Origin: JBBSEZ01 sp038239195 | Lineage (GTDB): Bacteria; Planctomycetota; Planctomycetia; Gemmatales; Gemmataceae | NCBI GenBank assembly: GCA_038239195.1 | Contig: JBBSEZ010000087.1 | Span: 1-27,059 of the forward strand | Reading direction: 5' to 3' | DNA length: 27,059 bases | Part shown: in pieces, positions 15,548 through 22,592 of the stretch | How positions within the stretch are numbered: the first letter of the stretch is position 1 | How the letters are laid out: each line of letters begins with the position of its first letter | Notes under the pieces: model-generated | What the model saw: the letters and a program-made list of their open reading frames with translations, nothing else | Told to the model about the DNA's origin: nothing | Database searches by the model: none | Position numbers and translations under genes: made by a program

Positions 15548-16192
15548 ATGAAAACCTCCTCCTTCCGGGTGTATAGCGTCGGCCACTCCAACCACGAGCT
15601 CGCCCCGTTCCTCGCCCTCTTGCAACAGGCCGGCATCACCGCCATCGCCGACGTCCGCTCCAGCCCCTTCAGCCGTCGCCTGCCGCACTTCAATGGCCCC
15701 CAACTCGGGCCCCTCTTGCGCCAGGCCGGCATCGAGTACGTCTTCCTCGGCGACCTCCTCGGCGGCCGGCCGAGCGACGAGGAGATGTACGACGAAGTCG
15801 AGGGCGAGGCGATCGTCAACTACGAGCGCACGCGCGCCACGGGGGCGTTCGCGCGCGGGCTGGATCGGCTCCAGCGCGGGGTGGAGAACTACGTGGTAGC
15901 CATGATGTGCGGCGAGGAGGACCCGCTCGACTGCCATCGCGGGCTGATGATAACGCCGGCGCTCAAGGAGCGCGGGCTCGAGCCGTTCCACCTGCGCCGC
16001 GCCGGCGTCGAGAGCACGGCGGAGATGGAGGCGCGGCTGCTGCGCGAGACGAAGGTCGGCGAGGGGATTCTCGGCGGGCTGTTCCCGCCCACGCCGGAGG
16101 AGGAGCAGGAGCTTTTGAGAGATGCGTATCGGGCGATGAGCCGCAAGAAGGCGTTCCGGGTGCGGCGCGAGGAGGACGGGGCGGACTTCTGA
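15548..16192 (+). CDS. DUF488 domain-containing protein
   Basis: A 214-aa protein. DUF488 features include YSVGHSNHELAPFLALLQ at the start, IADVRSSPFSRRLPHFN and VVAMMCGEEDPLDCHR, whose Cys and His residues are the conserved pair of the family. The molecular function of DUF488 is not established; it is soluble and small. An extra acidic C-terminal stretch (PPTPEEEQELLRDAYRAM) is followed by a basic tail. It is divergent from the OB-like gene and converges on the secreted protein gene at 16223, with a hairpin in the 30-bp gap. Confidence 0.85.
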   Translation: MKTSSFRVYSVGHSNHELAPFLALLQQAGITAIADVRSSPFSRRLPHFNGPQLGPLLRQAGIEYVFLGDLLGGRPSDEEMYDEVEGEAIVNYERTRATGAFARGLDRLQRGVENYVVAMMCGEEDPLDCHRGLMITPALKERGLEPFHLRRAGVESTAEMEARLLRETKVGEGILGGLFPPTPEEEQELLRDAYRAMSRKKAFRVRREEDGADF

Positions 16193-16194
16193 CG

Positions 16195-16220
16195 CGAAAA
16201 GGGGACGCAGCTCTTTTTCG
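16195..16220. terminator. REP-like hairpin acting as shared terminator
   Basis: CGAAAAGGGG (16195-16204) pairs with CTCTTTTTCG (16211-16220), counting two G-T wobbles, around ACGCAG. It sits exactly between the stop codons of two convergent genes. Read in the plus direction it includes a T-run, as expected of an intrinsic terminator. The core GGGGACGCAGCTC also resembles REP-type palindromes known from several environmental bacteria; that resemblance is from memory. Confidence 0.6.
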
Positions 16221-16222
16221 GG

Positions 16223-16882
16223 TCACCGATCGGGCTCGCCGACGAGAACGGCGCCTTTTGGGAGGGCCTTCCACAGCACCGGACAGGGGAGGATCACGTC
16301 GGTATCGTCGATGCGGCCGCGGCCGCCAAAGGAGCAGTTGACGCGCTCCACGTCCTTGCCGTCGGTGACGAGCAATTGACCGGCCACGCTCACGAACAGA
16401 TACGAGCCTCCGGCGCGGCGAACCGCCTGCTTGTTGCCTTGCCCATTGAACGATCGGTAGAACGTCAAGGCCTGGGCGGGGCGGAGAGTGGTCAAGGCCC
16501 CCGCGCGGTGGGCCGCGGTCAACGAGCCCTTCGCCTTGTCGTCCAGGGGCGGCAGGATCGTGCGCCGCTCATTGACGAGCTCGCGGCGCGGCCTGGTCAG
16601 GGCGCCCCACTGGTTTGGGGAGAGCACCTGCCGGGGGCTGCGGAGGTCGATGCTCACGGGGCGAGGCGTGAGGTTGGTGACGCGAAAGGCCAGGGCGAAG
16701 GCCGTCCCGGGTTTCGGCTCGTAGAGGGCGCGCTCGACGTGGACGGATACGAGGCGGCCCTTGAAGAGAAGGTGCCAGCGCTCGGGCGGGGTGGGGACCG
16801 GGGCGGGCGCCGGGCGCGCGCGGGGGCTGGCGAGGAGGGCGAGGGCAAGCGCCAGGGCGAGGAGCAGCGGGGGGCGTGTCAT
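16223..16882 (-). CDS. Small secreted protein of unknown function
   Basis: A 219-aa protein with an obvious signal peptide (PPLLLALALALALLASPRA), followed by a Pro-rich stretch and a beta-rich, immunoglobulin-like region (FALAFRVTNLTPRPVSIDL) typical of exported beta-sandwich proteins. Later motifs are FYRSFNGQG and YLFVSVAGQLLV. There is a single Cys pair (NCSF and LPCP). No family is assigned. Its ATG 16882 overlaps the hsdR remnant's stop by 4 bp (ATGA), so it was probably the tail gene of the former type I restriction operon and may have lost its promoter when that operon was broken. Confidence 0.65.
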   Translation of the reverse strand: MTRPPLLLALALALALLASPRARPAPAPVPTPPERWHLLFKGRLVSVHVERALYEPKPGTAFALAFRVTNLTPRPVSIDLRSPRQVLSPNQWGALTRPRRELVNERRTILPPLDDKAKGSLTAAHRAGALTTLRPAQALTFYRSFNGQGNKQAVRRAGGSYLFVSVAGQLLVTDGKDVERVNCSFGGRGRIDDTDVILPCPVLWKALPKGAVLVGEPDR

Positions 16883-17274
16883 GGTTGGCCCTCCCCGGTG
16901 GGGCCCTGACGATAGCGCTCGAACAGCCAGCCCAGGAAGTGTTTCTCGAACTCCGCGTCGTCGGTGATCTGCTTGTAGAACTTGAAGTTCGTGTCGATCA
17001 TCTCCTGAATCTTGTCGTTGGCCACGTGGTCGAACGTGAGCCTCCCGTTCTCGGGCTGGTTCACCTTGACGCTGGCCTCCAGGGCGGGGTCGCCGGCCAA
17101 CTCTTCCATCTGGCGCGCGATCGCGGGGAACTTCTGGAGCGTGGTCACGATGATCGTCTTGCCGTCCTCCAAGGCCTGTCTGAGTTGGCGCGAGGTGGTG
17201 TCGATGTTCTCGACGACGCCGAGCGACTGCTGGAAGGAGAACACCGTGTGCTGCAACTGGCGGTCGAGAACGCG
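16879..17274 (-). pseudogene. hsdR: Remnant of type I restriction endonuclease subunit HsdR
   Basis: About 132 codons of a protein normally near 1000 residues. Residues encoded from 17274 leftwards read RVLDRQLQHTVFSFQQ, then GKTIIVTTLQKFPAI, the segment just before the DEAH helicase box of HsdR. The frame then jumps, around ELAGDPALEA (near 17090), to the extreme C-terminus (LTFDHVANDKIQEMIDTNFK, KQITDDAEF, LFERYRQ). So the nuclease domain and N-terminal motor are missing and an internal deletion of several hundred residues is fused in frame. A stop at 17338-17340 closes the frame upstream. The fragment is non-functional. The family is recognised from characteristic motifs; the exact deletion point is approximate. 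Confidence 0.82.
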
Positions 17275-17366
17275 CGCGGGGCGTTCGGGAACGGCTATCT
17301 GGGCCGGATAATTCGATGGCGCAAGCCGGTCGAAGGTCTAGCCACCCCGTCTGAACAGGAATACAT

Positions 17367-17395
17367 TTGACCACTTGAGGGCCTTGTGTTACAAG
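17367..17395 (+). promoter_or_regulatory. Candidate sigma70-type promoter for the ncRNA and methyltransferase
   Basis: TTGACC (17367-17372) and TACAAG (17390-17395) are separated by exactly 17 nt. Five of six bases match the -35 consensus and four of six the -10. Transcription would start near 17402, where the structured segment begins. A short CTTGT/ACAAG hairpin (17383-17395) overlaps the -10. Confidence 0.45.
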
Positions 17396-17401
17396 TATGG
17401 T

Positions 17402-17703
17402 CAGCCCCCGGTGCGCCCACCCTGTAGGAGGAGGTTGATGCCACGGTAGAGGCGATGAGGCGCTCCGACTTTTATGGTGTCTAGCGCTTCGCGTCTCATC
17501 GTATCGACCCCCGGCAAAGATGGGAAGGGTAGGCGTGAGTTCCCAACAGCCCTGGAAGGAACGGGGGCCTGCTCTTGGGCTCGATCAGGAAGACAGGCGA
17601 CAGTCGGTGGTTAAACCGCCTGGCCTGGGCAAGATGGATAGGCAACCTGCTGACGTAGAAGCCCGCTAGAGTCACCACCCGATATTCCCCGGGAGGCCCA
17701 GTT
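17402..17703 (+). ncRNA. Structured RNA candidate, HEARO / omega-RNA-like, upstream of the methyltransferase
   Basis: Roughly 300 nt without a credible ORF but with many complementary segments: 17433-17439 with 17503-17509 (one G-T); an inner stem 17453-17462 with 17492-17501 (one G-T); TGGGAA 17521-17526 with TTCCCA 17540-17545; CAGGCG 17594-17599 with CGCCTG 17617-17622, enclosing GGTGGT-TAA-ACCGCC 17606-17620 as an alternative; AGG-CAA-CCT 17640-17648; and possible long-range CCCCCG/CGGGGG pairing (about 17405 with 17565). Segments such as GTGCGCCCACCCTGTAGGAG and AACCTGCTGACGTAGAAGCC recall the HEARO family, the RNA that guides IscB nucleases and lies directly before iscB. This recognition is from memory and unverified. 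No IscB follows; a cytosine methyltransferase starts instead, its Shine-Dalgarno (GGGAGG) within the RNA's 3' end. Confidence 0.5.
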
Positions 17704-19611
17704 ATGGGGGTCTTGGAAAAAGGGCCCATAAAGACCCTGAGCCTGTTCAGTGGTGCTGGGGGCTTGGACATCGGATTTCATCAGGCTGGGTACGATATCG
17801 TCGCTTGCGTCGAGATCGAAGCGAATTATTGCAAGACCCTGGACGCGAATAGGGGGCCGGGGCGGGTCTTCAGCAAGGGGACCAAGATTCTGCGGGAGGA
17901 CGTTCGGAAGTTCAAGGCCGAGGAATACGCTGGGCAAGGAATCGACTGCATCATCGGTGGGCCGCCCTGTCAAACCTTCTCAGCGGCCGGCAGGCGATCA
18001 GGTGGCGTGCTGGGCACATCAGATGCCCGGGGTAGGCTTTTTCACGCCTACTGCCATATCCTCGAAGTCGTCAAGCCTCAGGTGTTCGTGTTCGAGAACG
18101 TCTATGGGCTTTCGGGTGCGAACAACGGCGGCCCTTGGCGTGAGATCCGCCGCGCGTTCTCTGCAATCGGGTATCAGCTCGAGGCTGACGTACTCGACGC
18201 TGCGGACTACGGGGTGCCTCAGCATCGAGAGCGATTGATCATGGTTGGCTACCGATCCGGCCAGTTTGAGTTCCCGGCTCCGACACATGGGCCGGACTCA
18301 CCTATTGGGCGAAAGCTCGTTTCCGTACGCGAGGCCATCTCCGATCTACAGGATCCGCAGGAAAAGCCCCACGATGACTTGGGTGGCTTGTACGGCCACC
18401 TCCTCCCAGCGGTCCCGCCCGGGTTAAACTATGCTTTCTTCACTCGGGAGATGGGGCATCCGGAGCCAATCTTTGCCTGGCGATCAAAGTTCCACGACTT
18501 CCTTTACAAGGTCGATCCTGATACTCCATGCCGAACGATCAAGGCGAAGCCGGGGAAGTTCACGGGCCCCTTTCATTGGATGAACCGCCACTTCACGCTT
18601 GAGGAGTTGAAGCGGCTACAGGCGTTCCCAGACCACTACGCGATCGTGGGAAACTATGGCAAGGTTGTGGAGCAAGTGGGCAACTCGGTGCCTCCACTTC
18701 TGGCAAAGGTGATCGCCACTTCGGTGCGCGAGCAACTGCTCGACAAGGAGGGCGGCCTGACTTTCCCCTGCCGCGCTTTTGGTTATGCTCCGACGTTCAG
18801 GCAGCGCCAGCGAGAAAGGACCAAGCACTTTCAGGCCGTTGCGGACCGAGTCATCGATGAAAGGTTCGGGGGCAGAACCGTGGCAGCGGGGCCCGCGGTC
18901 AAGCGACAGCCTTCGACCTATTTCGTTTCCTACGATGGCTTCTTCGGTAAGTTGGTGTGGGAGCGAAACCCCGGCGCCAAAGGGGCCGGCCGTGTGTTCG
19001 AGGCCGCTGTTGAATTCGATAAGCGTGATGTGGGGCTGACCTTCAACCGCATCAACGCCGGCAAGGCGTGTCGTCGGCGCATCAAGATCGAGATCGGGGG
19101 ACTTCACGAAGGCCTGACCGTCGTGCGAAAGTTGACGGCGAATGGCAGTGTTGCAGATCTCCAGGACATTTTCTTTCTCTGGGACGCGATCGAAGACGTA
19201 CTCGTGAAACACTCGAAGTTTCTTACCCTGATCGACGTTTACGGCCACTACGCCAACCGAGGCGATACGGTTGCCATCAACACAGACATCATTGGCGGAA
19301 TGGCGACCCCATTGGTCCGGTCCCTGCGATTTTTTGGCCAATCGCTCAACTGCGGGCAGGCGGTCGCTCGCGCCGTCATTAGAAGTGCGCTGAATGTCAC
19401 AGATGCCGAACTGGACGAGTTGATCGGAGAGTTGCGGGGCATGCGATTCGACATTCGCACACAGAAAACGCACCCGACAATCGCGCCGGGAATGGTCCTC
19501 TGTACGTATCCGTTCCCTCTTCTCTCGCAGAAAGCGCACCTTGAGCGCCGACTGAAGCCGGAGTCAGAGTTACAGGCTAAGGAGTTGATCGACGAACTCC
19601 TGCAAGCTTAA
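17704..19611 (+). CDS. DNA (cytosine-5) methyltransferase with long C-terminal extension
   Basis: A 635-aa protein. Residues 1-345 are a complete m5C methyltransferase: motif I LFSGAGGLDIGF (14-25), motif IV GGPPCQTFS with catalytic Cys89, motif VI ENV (131-133), motif VIII QHRER (173-177), a target-recognition region of about 180-275, motif IX around RTIKAKPGKFTGPF, and motif X QVGNSVPPLL (324-333). Such enzymes methylate the C5 of cytosine within a short DNA site using SAM. Residues 350-635 form an extension I do not recognise, mixed alpha/beta, with FVSYDGFFGKLVWER and DVYGHYANRGD. Typical m5C enzymes end near motif X. The Shine-Dalgarno GGAGG is 7 nt before the ATG. GC content and codon use are visibly lower than flanking genes, suggesting transfer. 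It is the partner of the HNH gene 18 nt downstream. Confidence 0.9.
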   Translation: MGVLEKGPIKTLSLFSGAGGLDIGFHQAGYDIVACVEIEANYCKTLDANRGPGRVFSKGTKILREDVRKFKAEEYAGQGIDCIIGGPPCQTFSAAGRRSGGVLGTSDARGRLFHAYCHILEVVKPQVFVFENVYGLSGANNGGPWREIRRAFSAIGYQLEADVLDAADYGVPQHRERLIMVGYRSGQFEFPAPTHGPDSPIGRKLVSVREAISDLQDPQEKPHDDLGGLYGHLLPAVPPGLNYAFFTREMGHPEPIFAWRSKFHDFLYKVDPDTPCRTIKAKPGKFTGPFHWMNRHFTLEELKRLQAFPDHYAIVGNYGKVVEQVGNSVPPLLAKVIATSVREQLLDKEGGLTFPCRAFGYAPTFRQRQRERTKHFQAVADRVIDERFGGRTVAAGPAVKRQPSTYFVSYDGFFGKLVWERNPGAKGAGRVFEAAVEFDKRDVGLTFNRINAGKACRRRIKIEIGGLHEGLTVVRKLTANGSVADLQDIFFLWDAIEDVLVKHSKFLTLIDVYGHYANRGDTVAINTDIIGGMATPLVRSLRFFGQSLNCGQAVARAVIRSALNVTDAELDELIGELRGMRFDIRTQKTHPTIAPGMVLCTYPFPLLSQKAHLERRLKPESELQAKELIDELLQA

Positions 19612-19629
19612 GCGTCGAGGAATCTGGCC

Positions 19630-20595
19630 ATGTCTCGTGCCCGGCTCGTCCAAACCCTCTGCGACTTAGTGGGGCCGTCGGTCGCCCGTGTAATCGATGC
19701 CCGTGATGGCTGGCCTGGCTTGATCGACTTGCAGCTCTCGACAGGGCGAGTTCGGATTAGTGCGCACGTAGGGCGGGTGCATTCGATGGGTCGAAAGGAC
19801 TACGAATACCGCTTTCAGAATCCGGGGCAGAACCGTCCCGCAATGGCCCTGCCTACCACCACTCCTCTCTTGATCGGTCTCTGGGATACAGACACGCCAA
19901 ATGTCCTCGTGGCAGCGGAGCCAGATGTTCGTCTTGGCGATCTGACTCGGTTCTCAGTTCTCTTTCCCGAGCGGCTTTTCAGAGAGGCCCAGCAGGCAGG
20001 CTGGGCGGATCCTTATCGCAACAACAACGGCGGTCTGCACTGGTCGTTTTTTCCGCAATTGCTTCCCACCTTCGTCGAGTTCTATCAAAGCCAGGTTGAC
20101 CTTGTCCCCAAAGACATCCAAATCGCGGTTGTGGGCGCGGGATTGGCCGATGACCCCACCGATGCCTCGGCCGGGAGAGCACGGCACGCCGCAACGAGGC
20201 TCATTCGGGATGCAAGATTTGCGAAGACCGTGGTGGAGGCATACGGAAAAAAATGCGCCATGTGCGGACTCAATCTGGGGCTCGTCTCAGGAGCTCACAT
20301 CCTGCCCGTTAGTGCCCCCGGCTCGAGCGACCAACCCACCAATGGAGTTGCGCTCTGCGATAATCACCACCGCGCGTTCGATAGCCATCGCATCTGGGTC
20401 CATCCGAGCCAGCGAGTGCTTCAGATTCACCCGAGCATCCTGAAGCATGCCGAGAGTGATCCGCGGTCAAAAGCTTTTGTGGACACAATGTTCTCTAAGC
20501 TTGACAGTCCCGTCGATCCGAAATTGAAGCCCCAGAAGCGGATGTTCGAGGAACGGTATGCTTACTTCGAGGGCAATTACGAGTGGGTCGCGTGA
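19630..20595 (+). CDS. HNH endonuclease, probable restriction partner of the methyltransferase
   Basis: A 321-aa protein. An HNH zinc-type nuclease domain covers about 195-262: CAMC (Cys209, Cys212), GAHILPVS (His223), PTNGVALC (Asn238, Cys243) and DNHHRAFD (His246-247). The N-terminal 190 residues (starting LVQTLCDLVGPSVARVIDAR) are not recognised and would be expected to bind the DNA site. Its start, with GAGGAA upstream, is 18 nt after the methyltransferase stop, so the two form an operon, most simply a type II restriction-modification pair. Specificity is unknown. The TGA at 20593-20595 abuts the broken hsdM codon on the other strand, so no terminator of its own is visible. Base composition matches the methyltransferase, not the flanks. 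Confidence 0.85.
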   Translation: MSRARLVQTLCDLVGPSVARVIDARDGWPGLIDLQLSTGRVRISAHVGRVHSMGRKDYEYRFQNPGQNRPAMALPTTTPLLIGLWDTDTPNVLVAAEPDVRLGDLTRFSVLFPERLFREAQQAGWADPYRNNNGGLHWSFFPQLLPTFVEFYQSQVDLVPKDIQIAVVGAGLADDPTDASAGRARHAATRLIRDARFAKTVVEAYGKKCAMCGLNLGLVSGAHILPVSAPGSSDQPTNGVALCDNHHRAFDSHRIWVHPSQRVLQIHPSILKHAESDPRSKAFVDTMFSKLDSPVDPKLKPQKRMFEERYAYFEGNYEWVA

Positions 20596-21801
20596 CCGAG
20601 TCAGCACCCAGACGTAGGTGGGGATGCCGGTGTTGTAGAACAGTTGCTCGGGCAGGGCGACGATGGCCTCCAGCCAGTCGCTCTCCAGGGCCCAGCGGCG
20701 GATCTCGCTCTCCCCGCTTCCGGCGTCGCCGGTGAACAGGGGCGAGCCGTTCATCACGATGGCCACCCGGCTCCCGCCGTCGTCGGCGTCTTTCATGCGC
20801 GAGAGCATGTGCTGGAGGAAGAGGAGCTGGCCGTCGCTGATGCGGGGCAGGCCGGCCTGGAAGCGGCCGCGGTCGCCGCGCTCGGCCTCGGCCTCGACGG
20901 CGGCCTGGTCCATCTTCCACTCCTTGCCGAAGGGCGGGTTGGCGAGGAGGTAGTCGAAGCGCTTGGCGGCGTGCTGGTCGTTGGCGAGGGTGCTGCCGAA
21001 CTTGACGTTGTCGGCGTCGCGGCCATCGCTGCTCTTGAGGTAGAGGTCGGACTTGCAGACGGCGAAGGTCTCGGGGTTGACCTCCTGGCCGAAGAGGTGG
21101 ACGTCGGCGCTGGGGTTGATCTCGAAGATACGATCCTTGGCGGTGGTGAGCATCCCGCCGGAGCCGCAGCAGGGGTCGTAGACGGTGCGGACGACGTGCC
21201 CCTGGGCGAGGTCGGCGCTGTCGCGGGCGAGGAGCAGGTTCACCATGAGGCGGATGACCTCGCGGGGGGTGAAGTGCTCGCCGGGGTTCTCGTCCATCGC
21301 CTCGTTGAACTTGCGGATGAGCTCCTCGAAGACGTAGCCCATTTCGAGGTTGGAGACCTTGTCGGGGTGGAGGTCGATGTTCTTGAAGCGCTCGAGGACG
21401 AGGAAGAGGAGGCCGGCCTCGTCGAGCTTGGCGATGGTGTTGTCGAAGTCGAACTTTTCGAGCACCTCGCGCATGTTGTCGGAGAAGCTGTGGACGTAGG
21501 CGCGGAGGTTGGCGGCGAGGTTGGGCGCGTCGGCGAGGAGGCGCTCGAAGTCGAAGGGGGAGGTGTTGTAGAAGGCGAAGCCAGACGCCCTGCGGAGCTG
21601 CGGGGCGAGGTTGTCGAGCTTGCCCTTGAGCCTGGCGTGGGCGCCGAGGACGGCCGGGCGGGTCGGCGCGAGGACGCAGTCGATGCGGCGGAGCACGGTG
21701 AGGGGGAGGATGACGTCGGGATACTTGCTGCGGCGGAAGGCGTCGCGGATGAGGTCGGCGACGGCCCAGATGAAGGCGACCCTTTCCCCGAAGTGGTTCA
21801 T
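20467..21801 (-). pseudogene. hsdM: Truncated type I restriction-modification methylase subunit HsdM
   Basis: The first 402 codons (21801 down to 20596) are a good HsdM: an N-terminal helical domain (MNHFGERVAFIWAVADLIRD), GEHFTPREVIRLMV (176-189), motif I DPCCGSGGML (209-218), motif IV NPPFGKEW (288-295) and LPEQLFYNTGIPTYVWVLTR (383-402). HsdM methylates adenine as part of an M2S complex, and usually continues for another 80-150 residues. Here homology ends at Arg402, exactly where the HNH stop codon of the opposite strand begins. The frame then runs about 42 more codons through antisense HNH sequence to a stop at 20467. ATG 21801 begins the recognisable HsdM N-terminus. With hsdS gone and the C-terminus replaced, it is unlikely to work. 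Confidence 0.85.
20593..20598. other. Right breakpoint of the restriction-system replacement
   Basis: The TGA of the HNH gene (20593-20595) is immediately followed by the last recognisable codon of hsdM on the minus strand (20596-20598, Arg402). Base composition changes at the same place, from mixed-GC on the left to very GC-rich on the right. The left junction is less exact, between about 17275 and 17360. Confidence 0.7.
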
Positions 21802-21850
21802 GCGCTGGTTCCCTGGGACCGAGCGGTGCTGCCGGTTCGCGTCAGGAGCA

Positions 21851-21879
21851 AGAATACCGCGAGGGGGCGGGCGCTGCAA
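21851..21879 (-). promoter_or_regulatory. Promoter of the former hsdM operon
   Basis: On the minus strand, TTGCAG (21879-21874) and TATTCT (21856-21851) are separated by exactly 17 nt, a good sigma70-like promoter. It predicts transcription from near 21843 and a leader of about 42 nt before the hsdM ATG at 21801. If active it would now read through the truncated hsdM and into antisense of the HNH and methyltransferase genes. Confidence 0.55.
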
Positions 21880-22024
21880 CGGGCGTGGGGAAGCGTGCTC
21901 GGCTCTGAATGAGGGGGGCGTCGTGTTACAGTGCGCAGGCAGGAGCCGGAAGGGGGACGGGGATCGCTCTGGTGAGGGGGGACGCGCATGAGCGACACAA
22001 AGGAGAGGAGGAGCCCGCTTTGTC

Positions 22025-22143
22025 TTGGAGTACGGCGCATTCATCGCCGTTTTCTTTTCTTCGCGGGGCGGGGCGCCTTCGGGGCCTTTCGCCTTCCGAC
22101 AAAAAGGGGAAAAGAAAGCGGCGGTGAATCGCACGCACTCCAA
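22025..22143. repeat. Large imperfect inverted repeat (35-nt arms)
   Basis: Positions 22025-22059 and 22109-22143 are reverse complements at 28 of 35 positions, with further G-U wobbles possible in RNA. Each arm starts TTGGAGT and ends with a TTTCTTTTC run at the loop side. The 49-nt loop contains smaller GC-rich palindromes. It may be a MITE-like or BIME-like element, or a very long terminator. Terminal bases show no clear target-site duplication. Confidence 0.65.
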
Positions 22144-22382
22144 AAGGGGCCCGGGATGGCGCTCAAACGTCTCTCGCAACGACGTACGCGCTGCGGGTAG
22201 CCTGCTTGATGGTGGGGATCGTCCTCCTTCGGGCGCCCCTTCTTGTCCCGCATTCGAGGTTGCTCCCGTGGTCTCCTTCACCCTCGCCAATTCCCCCGGC
22301 CCGGCCACGAGCGGCCAGCCCGGCGCTCCCGGGGCAAGAGGGCCGACAGCCCCGCCACGGGGCGCGAGAGGGCGGCACGGAA

Positions 22383-22402
22383 GACCGGCTGGAAAGCCGG
22401 TC
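22383..22402. repeat. GGAA-loop hairpin repeat, copy 1
   Basis: Eight base pairs (22383-22390 with 22395-22402) close a GGAA loop, followed by CCACGG. The core GGCTGGAAAGC and the trailing GTCCCACG recur at 26397-26420 with a different outer stem, so the two are related intergenic elements. Confidence 0.6.
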
Positions 22403-22545
22403 CCACGGAGGCGGGCGGGACCGTCACCAACGGATGTGTTTCGGGAGCTTGGCGGACAGACAGCGACAGCCCGGCGCGGCCCTGGCCAACTTTTCTCAGG
22501 CGAGCCCTTCGACGAGAGCGCCCGCTGGCGTCGCGCGTCAGGCGG

Positions 22546-22560
22546 TGATACACTCCCCTG
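22546..22560 (+). promoter_or_regulatory. Extended -10 promoter element for the MFS gene
   Basis: TGATACACT (22546-22554) is an extended -10 almost identical, with its following CCCCTG, to the element at 55-69. It lies 44 nt before ATG 22593. No -35 is recognisable. Confidence 0.45.
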
Positions 22561-22592
22561 TGCCCGCCCCGCCCCCCAACCTGCGAGCCGTC

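Larger units (their letters stand above)
21880..22545. other. Gene-free spacer between hsdM and the MFS transporter
   Basis: No credible gene is seen on either strand; open frames here lack starts, Shine-Dalgarno sites and recognisable products. It holds a 35-nt imperfect inverted repeat (22025-22143), a 6-bp hairpin (22349-22363, GCCCCG/CGGGGC) and an 8-bp GGAA-loop hairpin (22383-22402). It looks like an accumulation site for intergenic repeats. Confidence 0.6.

Noticed and set aside
17302..17360. Possible tRNA fragment around GGTCGAAGGTCTAGCC
   Set aside because: It vaguely resembles a T-arm, but no matching acceptor stem, anticodon arm or CCA could be drawn.
17411..17703. Group II intron, because GTGCGCCC resembles an intron 5' end
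   Set aside because: No reverse transcriptase, no domain V hairpin and no domain-VI branch-point region can be found before the methyltransferase start.
16879..21801. A functional type I restriction-modification system
   Set aside because: hsdS is absent, HsdM lacks its C-terminus and HsdR keeps only about 130 codons without nuclease or DEAH motifs.
21909..22592. Short ORFs of 70-100 codons in the hsdM-MFS spacer
   Set aside because: They read through inverted repeats, similar peptides appear on both strands because of the palindrome, and none has a convincing Shine-Dalgarno or conserved features.
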